Part shown: in pieces, positions 10,650-21,375 of the stretch | Position numbering within the stretch: position 1 is the stretch's first letter | Layout of the letters: each line of letters begins with the position of its first letter | Origin: Intoshia linei | Lineage: Eukaryota; Orthonectida; Rhopaluridae | Reading direction: 5' to 3' | Assembly: GCA_001642005.1 (NCBI GenBank) | Contig: LWCA01000620.1 | Span: 1-21,862 of the forward strand | DNA length: 21,862 nt | Notes under the pieces: model-generated | Databases searched by the model: none | Told to the model about the DNA's origin: nothing | The model's input: only the letters and a program-made list of their open reading frames with translations | Made by a program: the position numbers and the translations under genes

Positions 10650-11598
10650 TTAATGAATATCTTCAACCCATTCGTTCTCTCTCTTTATCTTAATAAAAAA
10701 ATTACTAAAATGGAGTCAATAATGTGACTAATATATTTAATGAAATCGTGTCAAATAACAAATTATTATTGTTTCGATTAAACCGTGCACCATATAATTT
10801 AACAGTTATAACTTGATATATTCATAAATATAACTACATTTACATTACAGTACACTAAAAAAAAATAAACTTAAAGTGTATAAACTATAATGAAAGAATA
10901 TTAATACCTCAAAAAACTGTTACATAAAAACATAATCACAGCAAAAATGTATTATTTCATTAATTCATTTTATGGTTTTTAGAGCGTAAAGTTTATGCAA
11001 ATGTGAAATTATGATTTTTGTATATATATTTTGTATATAATTATTATAATAAGTATATGTAAATTACTTGTTCTTGCTCTGCTTCTGTCAGGTCATTTTT
11101 AATATTGAAAGTTTTTCTAATTTCATCTGGAGTTCTATTTTTAATCATGTTGGCAACAAATGTACATGAAGCGTCAAGCAATTTTGGGATATCCATATAA
11201 TTAGCAGACTGGTATAATTTACTCATTTAAAAATGTCATTAAATTACCATAATAAGTTGAAAAAGAGCTGCTTGATCCATCTTAAAAAATTCACAATCCC
11301 AAACACTCAAAGAGTCCGATTTTGCATTGATGTTCTCATTGTCTTTAACGTTGTCATTTTTATAATAATCGCTCCATTGAATTATTCTGCGCAATGAATT
11401 TCCATTAACTTCTGACAATAATACGTATTCCTCTATTAATCAAAGATTAAAATAAATAAATCACGATTAAAAAGAACCTTCTTCATCATTAAAATTTCCA
11501 TCTAAAAGAGATTTAATAAAATTGCTTTGAGCAGACAAATCTTCTACGTCCAAAGTAAATTCTTCACCATCATTAGTTCTTACTTTAAAATTTTTCAT
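10650..11598 (-). CDS. SKP1: SKP1, adaptor subunit of SCF ubiquitin ligases
   Basis: SKP1 links F-box proteins to cullin-1 in SCF E3 ubiquitin ligases. Four coding exons join in frame: 11478-11598, 11248-11432, 11068-11208 and 10650-10688, giving 161 residues, about the usual length. The N-terminal BTB/POZ-like part starts [18 protein letters not shown]. An acidic, Asn-rich loop ([14 protein letters not shown]) precedes [11 protein letters not shown]. The C-terminal F-box-binding part includes [20 protein letters not shown] and ends NEWVEDIH. The family normally ends WCEEK, so the Cys is replaced and the last residues differ. Introns are 45, 39 and 379 bp. The ATG directly follows an AG acceptor (see the 5' UTR intron). 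Stop TAA is at 10650-10652. No canonical AATAAA was seen just downstream. Confidence 0.96.
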
Positions 11599-11655
11599 CT
11601 AAAATCATGAAAAAAATATTTCATTAATTTGAAGATAATGACAAGAGTTTTTTAC
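11599..11655 (-). other. Intron in the SKP1 5' untranslated region
   Basis: A GTAAAA donor follows GACAAG at 11656, and an acceptor ending TTTTAG abuts the SKP1 ATG, making a 57-bp intron. The upstream exon (roughly 11656-11710) has no Met in frame with SKP1 and reaches an in-frame stop, so it is probably untranslated. The alternative is that the AG next to the ATG is a spliced-leader trans-splice acceptor; the good donor upstream makes an ordinary cis intron more likely. Confidence 0.55.
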
Positions 11656-11929
11656 CTTGTCAAAATGATTTAATTCAACTAATTTAGAAAAATAAATATT
11701 TATCCCATCCCACACTTTGCAAAATTATACATTATGTGTATATGAATTATTATAACTAAATTCAAATGTATAAAATAAATAACCAACAAGCCAGCTGGTA
11801 CATTGTTGGCACCAGTTAATTTTTTTAAATACATAAATGTATAAAAATGATTAATTTGTAAAATGTAAAGTGAATACAATGACGCTATTATTAGTTTAAT
11901 ATTTAGAATTAAGTACTCATAAAAAGAGA

Positions 11930-12629
11930 TTTTTCCTTCATGATTACTAAAATTTTGGTTTTTTATTTTGTGGTTGAATTAAGAGTTTTTCCTCGTAAGG
12001 TTTGGTAAAATCGAAATTTTCAAAAAAATGTAGAAAAAGATATTTTACCTTAACGTAAGGCTTAATGGTTGGTACTATTCGATTTTACTTGGGGTTGGAT
12101 TAAGTGTTTTTTCTCTTAATGTTTTTGTAAAATCGTAAGAAGGAAATTTTTAAATAAAGGGCTTGAAATGGTATTTTTTATTAAATATTATTAAATTTTC
12201 GATTTAAATTTATATTGGAATTTTTAGGGTGAGATTTTTCAAATAATAATTTAGCGGCCGTCTAGACTTTAGGGGAAAATCCTAACATCTGTCAACTCTG
12301 CAATAATGTATTTTACAAAAATAAACTAATTTTTTAATTTTATTAATAATAAAACCAGAAATGCTGGTAACACTTTTTTATATCTAAAAATTCTGAAAGT
12401 TCAAAAAATTTACACATGATACATTTCGATTTTAATTCAAAAAAGAAACGGTTGTAGTATATTCAACAAAATAAAATCCAGGCGATTTGAAACTTCAGTA
12501 TTAAAATGATTATAATGAACCAATTTTAGTAGAAAATGTTTAAAACGGTGTTACAAAGTTGACAAATTTAAAAATAAATAATTTACATATTTACTTAAAT
12601 GGTCACCAAAATTATTCTGTGGGCCCCTG
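11930..12629 (-). mobile_element. Dispersed repeat family, copy 3: hAT-like end plus degenerate minisatellite
   Basis: Read on the minus strand from 12629, it starts CAGGGGCCCACAG, a hAT-like end. It then runs through GTGTTACCAGCATTTCTG and AGAGTTGACAGATGTTAGG to AAATACCATTTCAAGCCC, and ends in degenerate minisatellite units near 11930-12130. The middle matches 16281-16500 closely and 6791-6930 more weakly. The flank GTTTAGAT after 12629 could be half of a target duplication; the other end was not identified. It lies between SKP1 and the CNBD2-like gene. Confidence 0.65.
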
Positions 12630-12886
12630 GTTTAGATTGATTCGTAAACGATAGTTATGTCGTCCCTTTTAGCGACTTAAACAATGATATTTATCTAAAT
12701 GGGTAAATTATGTCATTTCATATACAAAAGTATTTTCAACACGACTGAATCGATATATTTTTTATGTAGTTTCGTTTTTTGTTTAGACATCTATAAAAAT
12801 AAATTAGTTAAAAACTCATTAATAGATAAGAGACATATCAAAAAATTTTTGATACAAAACATTTATATAAAAAATGTACTAAAACA

Positions 12887-12952
12887 ATGATTTTAAGGTT
12901 AAAAATAAATGAACTAAAGTGCTACTCGAACGATGAAGGACCTTCATTGAAG
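12887..12952 (+). CDS. Candidate first exon of an unrecognised plus-strand gene
   Basis: An ATG opens 22 codons (MILRLKINELKCYSNDEGPS, then LK) ending exactly at AAG/GTAAATAA, a good donor. The frame is also open about 20 codons upstream. Base composition is less AT-rich than its surroundings. No following exon was recognised. The opposite strand is open here too, with an ATG at 12950, so coding and strand are both unproven. Confidence 0.18.
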
Positions 12953-12959
12953 GTAAATA

Positions 12960-14392
12960 ATTAAAAAAACTTCCCAATCTCACGTCATTTCAATTATAAT
13001 TTCAATAAAAATTAAAATCTACATATTGAGCATACCTATTTTTGATTATTGAAATTTGTGACAATCAATGTTAAGAATTATATAAAATTGATATTCCACA
13101 AGGTAATTAATATTGTGATTAAAGTATAGTGGAGCATAATTATGTTTTCTGTAACCATTAATACTTGAAATAATAAAAATATTAATTTCATACTTTACAT
13201 TTCAATTACCTTTCATTGTTAACAATTTAGTAGTTTAAATTGTCTAAATATTGCCTAAAATGTTCGCACGTAAATGTAATATAATGCACATTCAAGTGAT
13301 TGTTTTTAAAAAAACAAATATTTACTGTTATTTTGTATAAATTCATATTGTATAAAACAATATTAAAGTCTATTAACATTAAATTTCAGTTTAATAGACG
13401 CATAATAGATGGTTATTTTTATTACATATAGATAATTTTAAATATATGCATAATTAATAGTAAAATAACCTCAATGAATCTTTCAATGTGATTTTAATAT
13501 GAATACGATAATAAAAATTAAAATGATAATAAAATGATAGTAAATTGATAACATATTACCTGTGACAAAAAATTTTACAATAGGCGCAATTTTTTACATT
13601 GATATTGCTAATCAATATATAACACTAGATGATTCTTTATTATAAATTGGCACATTGCCAATTTTAAATTAACAACAACATAGTGATTTGCGCCAAAGTA
13701 TTACCTGTGTTATTACTTGTCAATTTATTTGTTATCATTTTTATTCTTTGATTGTTCGATTTAATCTGCTTTTTTACAATTTTGTAAATTTAGTTCAAAT
13801 GTAAATTTTATCGATTGGAAATGTAATCTAACATGGATAAAGTGAAATAGCTGACGAATCAATGAAAATGACAATTTTGTAATGGTATAATATTCTGATA
13901 CATATTTTTTAATCAATAAAAAGTAATTTTTACAAAGAAAATACTTTTGTTGAATTCATAGAGTTAACTCATTCATTTAAGATTAGGGTAGAGAGATTAT
14001 GTATTTATATTGCTATAATATGAATCTATGATACAACGAAAAATCTTTTTTAATTTACAATTAATAGTTTCCATAAACGATAAGGTGAAATATAGAATGT
14101 ACGATAATAAAAAAAACGTTGATATATTTATAACTTTTTTATCAATTTTTTTAAGTGTAAGGATGTACAAATTTATGTAAAAAATTTATTCAATTTCTAT
14201 CATGTTTTTCGTGGCATATAAGTAATTTTTTTAAAGAAGCGTATTGTTCTTTGCTGTAGTGTCGATCGTTCTAAAATGAATATAAAAGTTAAATTAAAAT
14301 GATTATTTAATAATTGTGATAACCTTTTGTGGTATTTCCTCAAAAAATGTGTCTAAACGTGATAAAAATTACATAAATTGTATTAATTATTA
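12960..14392. other. Intergenic DNA between the CNBD2-like gene and SKP1
   Basis: Highly AT-rich. Apart from the direct and inverted repeat cluster at 13554-13709 I see no gene or RNA. Several GTAA-type donors occur on both strands but do not define exons. Confidence 0.4.
13554..13709. repeat. 11-bp direct repeats bracketing a 7-bp inverted repeat and a hairpin
   Basis: TATTACCTGTG occurs at 13554-13564 and 13699-13709. Inside it, GGCGCAA (13583-13589) pairs with TTGCGCC (13688-13694), and AAATTGGCA/TGCCAATTT form a 9-bp stem with a 3-nt loop (13644-13664). This could be a very small insertion. On the minus strand each direct repeat reads CACAG/GTAAT, a good splice donor, so exons of an unrecognised gene are an alternative. 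Confidence 0.35.
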
Positions 14393-17300
14393 TTAATTAC
14401 TTTCAGATATAGTTGAAAATGATCCATTCATATTAATTGTTTCTCTAGAACGTAAAAATTCATCTTCAGACATATCAAACTTCTGCTTGGATTTCATTGT
14501 TTCGGGATTTTCATTATTTTTTTTAAATATTATTTTACTGCCATGTTTAATATTTAAACTTTGTGTTGTCTATAATTTTGACAGAATAAATGTATCAGTT
14601 TACACTGTTAATAATTAATTATAATTAAGAAATTTGCAATATGAATCCAGAGAGTATGGGATAGGGTGATGTGATTCCTTTCATTGCTATCAGAGTTAAT
14701 TAACCTTCCCACCGATTTTATGTCCATTCCTGCAACCCAAGAAACCTTAAATTTGAAGAATTTAGAAATTATAAAACCTGTTATATTGGGTTCTGACACT
14801 CTAAATTTAATTTTTAACCACTGAGAAATATTCAAAAATTTTAAGAACCACTGATTCAAATAAATTTAAACCTTTCATGGGAAAAATAGTAACAATCGTG
14901 ACAAATCAAATCGATGGGATAGTACATTCATGCTAGGGATTCATGGTACATTGATAAATAAACCTTTTTTCAAGTTAATAAAAAATTACACTCAAATCTG
15001 GGCGATATAGTTTAAAATGCAAACTATCTTGTTTAATCCATTTTCTAAGTTTAATTTCAATTTTGTTGAGTTCATGATAAATTTCTTTCAATTGTTTTAA
15101 ATTTGCTGTAATAATGTTTCCATCTGTAATGATACTAATGCAACTTCCTCTTTTTTGAACTGTAACATTATCTACAACATATTCAATAAAAGACGCTGCA
15201 TTACTGTTAAATTTTCCAGAGTTTATTTTAAAATTTATTTGTGAATTATTAGCAGTAAATTCATAAGACTTATCAAATACATCTGTTAACATTGCACCGT
15301 CATCATTATCTAATCTACCCACCCTGTTGAATCTCCCACTTTTTGGGACATGTGCTGATTTTTTGCGTTCACTGCTAACGCCTTTGCTACTTTTTATTCG
15401 TTTTATAAGTTTTGTTTTTATTTTTGCAGCCTTGAAATTGTTAAAACTTCTCAAAGATACCAGTAAATTATCAAAATTATATTTATTTGATCTAGGATAA
15501 TTTTTTTGCAATTTTTTGACTTTTTTTTCAATGTGAAATCTGTAAAATAAAATTATTACAAAATTAAGGGTAAATTGAATTTTTTAAATGATCCATTTAA
15601 TCTGAATCTGTATACTCATTATAATACAGAAAATCTTGTAACGACTTACTTTGAAACAAGAATTTTAAACAGTGGAATCTTACTGTAAGTCAAATAGTCA
15701 AATCGAGCCAATAGTTTTTGATACACATAATCTTTGTATATAAGGGATTCAAAGTTTGATGATGCATCTATAGAATTAATTTTACAAAATTTTCTAAACG
15801 TACGTGTCAAATTTGGTGAAGTTTCATTTCTATATTTTTTATACAATCTTAAAAAGTTTTTTAAATCTAGAGAAAATAATTCAACATAACTGTTTGCTGT
15901 AGTAGTTTGAATAAAATTGGAAAAATTGAAAATTAACTCAATTTCGTCTAAACGTAATTATATAAAAGATAATCAAAGTTACTGATGCATTCGTATTTAC
16001 AGTTTATTAAAAGCACTTCATTATTCTTTAAATTTATGAAATTTGAACATTTTTCAGGGCACAAACTAAAAATATAGATATTATAGTCGGTGATATGTTT
16101 TAATATTTACGTTTGTTCAAATTTTTTTTTATATTCGTCAAACATTTCTTTGTGGTTGATTTGGTGTTGTCTATCATTAACATTTATTTTTAATTCGCCT
16201 CTAAATAAAATAGTCTTAAACCGTCTATAAAATGTCATTTTTTTATAGTTGATACCAAAGCTTTACAAATGGCTCATCGTCAAAGGTGTTACCAGCATTT
16301 CTGATTCTATTGCCAGAAAAATTAAAAAATTATTTTATTTTTGTAAAATACATTATTGAAGAGTTGCCAGATGTTGGCATTTAATTCCAAAACCTAGACG
16401 ATTGCTAAATTATTATTTTAAAAATCCCACTATTTTCCCACCATTAATAAAATGTAATAAAAAATACCATTTCAAGCCCTTTATTTAAAAATTCCTTTTT
16501 TACGAATTAACAAAAAACATTGTGGTAAAAAAAGATTTTTCATTAAGCGTTAGTATCATTTTGGTTTTTTCTCGTAAGATTTTACTAAATTGAATAAAAT
16601 ATGCTAAAAATTTATCATTTTGGCCCCTTGGGGTGATCAGTCACCCTCATAAGAAGTACTGCTGTATTTGATTAAATTTTATTTAGAAATGTTCGGCCTT
16701 ATTAAATTTTTTTGGGACGTTAGTGGTGCCTTCGAACAGTAAATGCTTCCCACCTCTGGTACAAATTACTAGCCATCTACTTAAAAATTACACGTGAAGG
16801 AAATACATTTTATTGATTGTATCTCCCTGTTTGACAATAATGCTATTGAAATAAAAGTATTCCTTAATTATAGTATTGGCAATGATGTTGATATATTTAT
16901 TTGGCCATGACTTGAAAATTTCAAGCTTTGTGACAAAATTTTGTTTTTCTTTGAGATCTCTTTCTTGAATGGATCTAATGGATATATTGTACACTTTTTT
17001 GGAGATTTCTAATAAATAAGACGTTTCGTGCGCTACAATAGATGCATTTCTGACACATTTATCGTTCAACAAGGCTAATTCTCCAAAACTATTTCCAGAT
17101 TCTAAAAATAAAATGGAAAAAATGAAATGAGAAATTGGATACCAATAAAACCGACCATATTTCCAAGTGAATTATCTCCTTTAACCTCAGTATTTAAAAG
17201 ATACACTGAAACAGTCCCCTTTAATATAATGTACAAACAATGTCCGATTTCATTTTGTCTAATAATTAACTGATCCTTTTCATATTTTTTCAATGTTGAT

Positions 17301-17794
17301 GTTTTTAAAATGTAAGATATCACATCTTAAATGGATTATATTGTTAAATAAATCAATTACCGTATTTGAGCTCTTTAAAAAGACTAATATTTTTTCGAGT
17401 CCAAGGCACAATCTTATTAATTTCATCGATATTTCTTTTATTTACGTCTACAGAAAAAGTATCAATTACATTTTCCAAAAAGGGGTTAACCAAATTGGAA
17501 TTCATTAGAAATGGACAAGAAAAAATTGAAATATCAATGACGTACTGTACAAGACAATTGATATTTAACGTGGAAAGAGGTTATCACAACAATAAAAATA
17601 TATTTACACAAATAACATTAACCTAAAAATTAAACAAATGTTGCAATAATCGACGTTTGAGTTACATTATTAATAAATGATTCATTTTTACAATAAAAGG
17701 TACACTCAAAATAATTATAAATTAATAATAATGAAAACAATAGTAAAATAAGATTGTATATCAATTATACAGAAATGTAATAATTCAATTCCAT
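14393..17794 (-). CDS. CNBD2: CNBD2-like cyclic nucleotide-binding domain protein
   Basis: This is probably a cAMP/cGMP-binding regulator; mammalian CNBD2 is needed for sperm formation. Exons are 17361-17544, 17152-17325, 16792-17101, 16111-16224, 16001-16065, 15650-15947, 14990-15539 and 14393-14569, preceded by a possible start exon at 17771-17794 (MELNYYIS). All junction phases agree (631 aa). Domain A (about 70-170) has IRQNEIGHCLYIILKGTVSV and a phosphate-binding cassette FGELALLNDKCVRNAS with the key Glu and Arg. There is one residue more than usual between them. KLEIFKSWPNKY leads into a second fold with VKQGDTINKMYFLHV (about 217-231) that lacks a recognisable cassette. The rest is a basic tail (KIKTKLIKRIKSSKG) ending in a Ser-rich stretch. 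It could be another multi-cNBD protein. The start is uncertain: exon 17361-17544 also has an in-frame Met at 17503-17505. Confidence 0.8.
14600..14853 (-). mobile_element. Probable hAT-like MITE remnant in a CNBD2-like intron
   Basis: Read on the minus strand from 14853, the sequence begins CAGTGGTTCTTAAAATTTTT, a typical hAT-type MITE end, and AACCACTG recurs about 36 bp inside. The opposite end is not clear and no 8-bp duplication was found. It explains most of the 420-bp intron 14570-14989; the 83-codon minus-strand frame here is not a gene. Confidence 0.4.
16281..16600 (+). mobile_element. Dispersed repeat family, copy 2, in a CNBD2-like intron
   Basis: GTGTTACCAGCATTTCTGAT, GAGTTGCCAGATGTTGGCAT, GCTAAATTATTATTT and AATACCATTTCAAGCCC all recur in the same order in the inverted copy at 11930-12629. 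Past 16500 the sequence turns into degenerate minisatellite-like units (GTTAGTATCATTTTGG). It fills most of the 567-bp intron 16225-16791. Confidence 0.7.
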
Positions 17795-17877
17795 GACCAG
17801 TGTTTCTATCAACAAATGTAATATCGGATAAATTTTTAATGATTTATACAATATAAATATTATAGCGTATCAGTTGG

Positions 17878-17883
17878 TTTTAT
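17878..17883 (-). promoter_or_regulatory. Polyadenylation signal AATAAA of the casein kinase gene
   Basis: A canonical AATAAA on the minus strand lies about 42 nt past the kinase stop codon (17925-17927), a typical distance. It lies upstream, in transcription direction, of the proposed first CNBD2-like exon at 17794, so transcript end and next start would be under about 100 bp apart. Confidence 0.5.
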
Positions 17884-17924
17884 TGAAATGCGTTTATACA
17901 GCATTGAAAGTTTTAAATCGAAGA

Positions 17925-18823
17925 CTATTTTAAAATGTTAGAATTTTTAGGGTCGGTTAAATTCGAAGTAGGATTATTAGTATTGGATGCAAGTTCTTGT
18001 GATTTTTGAGGTGTAGTTATATTGAGTTCTTGAGACTTTTTTTCGTTTTTTCCATATTGTACATATGCGGTTTGAACAGTTCCTTGTGCAGCTCTCATTG
18101 ATTGGTTCACATCTTGACCAAAACTAGCGTCTTCATTGCGTTTTGTGGGTTTTTGGTCTATTTCTTCGTTTTTAGTGGTACGCGAAACTCCAACTCTAAC
18201 AGTATTACCATTTACTTCAGCTTCTCTTCCGCTGGTATTTGTAACTCGCGCTTCAGTGTTAGCCATCATTGCAGATTTTCGCTGCCTAATAATAGTCCAA
18301 TCGTAAATATAATCATAACTGTAATTCAATGTTCGGAAAAAAATTCTAAATAATTGCCGTAAATATATATAATCTGGATTTTCTTCAAAACCGAGGCTTC
18401 GACAATAATTTAAATACATAGCAAATTCTGTTGGAAATCCATGTGTTAATGTTTCAATTTGTGTCATCATTTTTTTTTCACTAATTTTATCGTATTTTTG
18501 CTTCTTAGTAGCTGCTTTTAAACCTAAATGATTTTATAAATCTATTTACGCAAAACAAACCTTGCCAAGGGAGAGACCCACGTAATAAATACATGAACAC
18601 ATAACCTAATGATTCCATATCATCTCTTCTACTTTGTTCGATACCCAAATGAGCATTTATGCTAGCGTATCGGGCAGTACCGGTTAAATTTTTATCTTCA
18701 CGATAAGCAATGTGTTTACGAGTGCGACTGTCTCTATATTTTTTTGATAAACCATAGTCTACTAGGAAAACTTTGTTGCATTGGTTTTTTATTCCCATTA
18801 AAAAATTATCCGGTTTCATATCT
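17925..18823 (-). CDS. CSNK1A1: Casein kinase 1 alpha, C-terminal two exons (5' part missing from window)
   Basis: This is a Ser/Thr kinase of the CK1 family acting in Wnt, Hedgehog and cell-cycle signalling. Two exons, 18561-18823 and 17925-18523, are split by a 37-bp intron inside the Gly codon of [21 protein letters not shown]. The upstream exon starts inside the Arg of the HRD catalytic loop, at a phase-2 acceptor before [10 protein letters not shown]. Visible features are [14 protein letters not shown], the CK1 signature [20 protein letters not shown], and [37 protein letters not shown] and FRTLN fit the alpha type better than delta/epsilon. The usual DFG is DYG here. A polar tail of about 110 residues rich in Asn, Thr, Ser and Gln follows. 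The ATP-binding N-lobe exons were not found up to the right edge, so the intron may exceed 3 kb. Confidence 0.95.
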
Positions 18824-20600
18824 CTAAATATCAAATTAAAGTAAATATTTGGCACTATATAAAATCAAAAATAACAATAATTGCTGATTAATTAACCAAT
18901 CATTAATTTCAAAATTATATAATAACATTTTTATAAAAATAAATAGGCAAACAATGTAACTGGAACAATAGAATCATATATAAAATTATAACAATTTTTA
19001 GACAAAAAAGTCTCAACACAAAAACTACCTTAAAACCAAATATATCATTTTCAACATTCATTTCAACTTTTTAACGTTTAAAAACATTCAAAAATAACAA
19101 TTAAGATTCATATTCAAAGTTATATTTACGATTTTAGTTATATTTTTGGCATAATATACCAAAGGTTTACACCAGTTCTACCAAAAAAAATTATACTTTA
19201 AGTCCCAAAGTCCCGAAAATGTAATATATTCATTGTTTGCACATGTATAAATTGATTTTGGTGTTAAAATTTAATAATTTAACTTAAATTATCAACCACC
19301 CTGTCATTTATTTTTATAATCAAATAAAATATTTTTATATTTGGGATCCGCCATATGTGTTATTTTGGAAGCTATGGTTTACACATTTTTAATATTACCA
19401 ATAATTCAATAAATAAACAATATTTTTACATTAAAAAATTAGAAAATTCAGAGAAATTTACGTGGTTTCTGCAGTATTTTCGATAAAAGACAAGACAATA
19501 TTAACATATTCATTGTAGTATCATATAATAATATCAGCTTTTGTATGGTTTTAATATAATGTTATTTCACACAAAAAAAATATAAATAAAATTATCGTCA
19601 AAAAATCTAAACATTAATAATAAATTATGATGTGAAATCTCCAAAAATTTAAATTGTTTGTATGTAATTTTAACATTCAATACACATAAAATAAACAAAA
19701 ACAGTAGTATTATTAAACTTATTAAACATATTTAACCTATGCTCAAACTAAGTGGTTCTGAACGGTGTGCCAAGTGGCTCCCAAGGGAGGAAATTTGTAA
19801 AAAGGGGGCAATTTGGGGAAAAATTATTTTAGTTTAATTGTGTAGTGTCATGTCCATTATTATCGAAAGATTGATTTATAAATAAGTAAAATATTAACTT
19901 TAAAATAGGATTAGTGACTGTAATATGGATAATTTAGATATACACAAAATTACGACATATGGTTTAAGTTAAAATTTGGTCATAAATGAAGTATTGATTG
20001 GCGGAGGAATTATAAAAAAGGCTGCAAACTACTGCTTAAATATGTAAAGATAATGACGAAATAAGTATACAAACCTTAACCCTAAACCATCCACGGCTTA
20101 AGCGTATACTATATATTTTTATTATATTAAATCATATAATTAATAAAACATATCAGATAGCTCAATAATCTCAGAATTTTAAAAATATTATTCCCAACAA
20201 CCAAACGAGAAATTTTAACATTTGAAAATCAATAAAATAAAATAATAAATTATAATCGTTCAATAATCATAACATTAATTAAAATTAAAAATGTAACAAA
20301 CACTATGAAATTAGGTTAATAAAATTTTTTAAATTGATAAGAAAATTTCCTTGCATTCCTTTCCTAGTTGAAACAATCAAAATACTTTTTATTTTTCAAC
20401 CCAAATTTAAATAAAATGAATAATAAAACTAAATTAAAAATGTATTAATGACAAACTAGTCGACTAGATATTAAGATTAATTATTGAAATACACTTAACA
20501 TTGTAAAGAAAAAGAATTCACTATTGAAATCTTGGTACAATATTGTAAAATTTAAGTGTCAATCCAAAACATTAACACAAAGAGATATTAAAATGAATAT
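18824..20600. other. Presumed long intron upstream of the casein kinase exons
   Basis: No minus-strand segment encodes the glycine loop, VAIK-like lysine or HRD part of casein kinase 1. The only structure is the possible hAT remnant near 19751-20036. A short minus-strand start (MADPKYKNILFDYKNK, from about 19355) is followed at once by a stop and is probably chance. Confidence 0.4.
19751..20036 (+). mobile_element. Possible hAT-like element remnant
   Basis: AGTGGTTCTGAACGGTGTGC, then GGCTCCCAAGGGAGG, is unusually GC-rich for this window and resembles hAT MITE left ends. A candidate right end, GCTGCAAACTACTG, stops at about 20036. The flanking 8-mers match poorly, so the borders are guesses. 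Confidence 0.3.
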
Positions 20601-20609
20601 AATCTACAG

Positions 20610-20812
20610 CAGATTGTAGAACAGCGATTTTGAAAAACATTTTCGCGCCTAGTCCCTCAAAAACCAGTAAATTAGAATTGATAGTAATAATCAGTCTACT
20701 AAATGTCAGCATTAATTTAGCAATTTTTAAGAAGGTGGATAAGGGGTGTTTAATTAGAGAAAATTTAAAATTAAAAAGCATTGACATAGAAAAGAGAACA
20801 ATATCTAATCTT
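20610..20812 (+). CDS. Candidate internal exon of an unrecognised plus-strand gene
   Basis: A possible acceptor ATCTACAG precedes a frame encoding DCRTAILKNIFAPSPSKTSK, later VDKGCLIRENLKLKSIDIEK, up to a possible donor CTT/GTAACA. The frame continues to a stop at about 20878. It is richer in G and C than the surroundings and reads like a soluble protein, but I recognise no family. The minus strand is also open here (AVLQSAVDYIH resembles a kinase helix by chance), and it does not splice correctly into the casein kinase exon. Confidence 0.22.
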
Positions 20813-21375
20813 GTAACATTTGTGATAAATATACAATATCATGTATCATACATTCAAACTTGCAAATTTAAAATATGATGACAATTTTTTAGATTAATCA
20901 AAAACATTGCTAAATTATTTAAAAATCAATGAAATACATACAACGTATATTCTACATCCGATATGAACTAATAACGATATTTATCAGTACATTAAAAATG
21001 TTTAAAAATCAATGATAAAAAAAACTAATAAATTACATTTTAGATTCTGATAAAACAATAAATAGTAAAAAAATGCAATAAGTAAATATATAATTTACCT
21101 GAAAATTAAAATTTTCAGAATCCTGTTTTCTTGATTTTAAATATTATCGAAATTATATAAGTATTTATTCTGCAAATTCAAGTGAATTTTTAGTGTAATA
21201 ACGATTGATAACAGTTACATTTCTAAACATTCACATTAATTGAGTTTTTTAAATAGAAAAATAATTTCTAACGCTGAAAATGTCAAGTTAAAACATAAAT
21301 ACTACCCTAATCGGCGTAAAATTGAAAATCGTCATCAATATGTTATAATTTATATTTTACTGGATGTGTTTTTAG

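Noticed and set aside
14608-14859. 83-codon minus-strand frame
   Set aside because: Begins at a hAT-type end inside a spliced intron; looks like a MITE read through, not a protein.
17293-17626. Two plus-strand frames of 71 and 86 codons
   Set aside because: They are antisense to the CNBD2-like exons, whose minus-strand product matches a known fold.
18102-18353. 83-codon plus-strand frame
   Set aside because: Antisense to the tail of casein kinase 1 alpha.
20572-20787. Minus-strand AVLQSAVDYIH as the missing kinase helix
   Set aside because: The spacing to the preceding LLG-like residues is far too short, and the joint to 18823 would lose the HRD motif.
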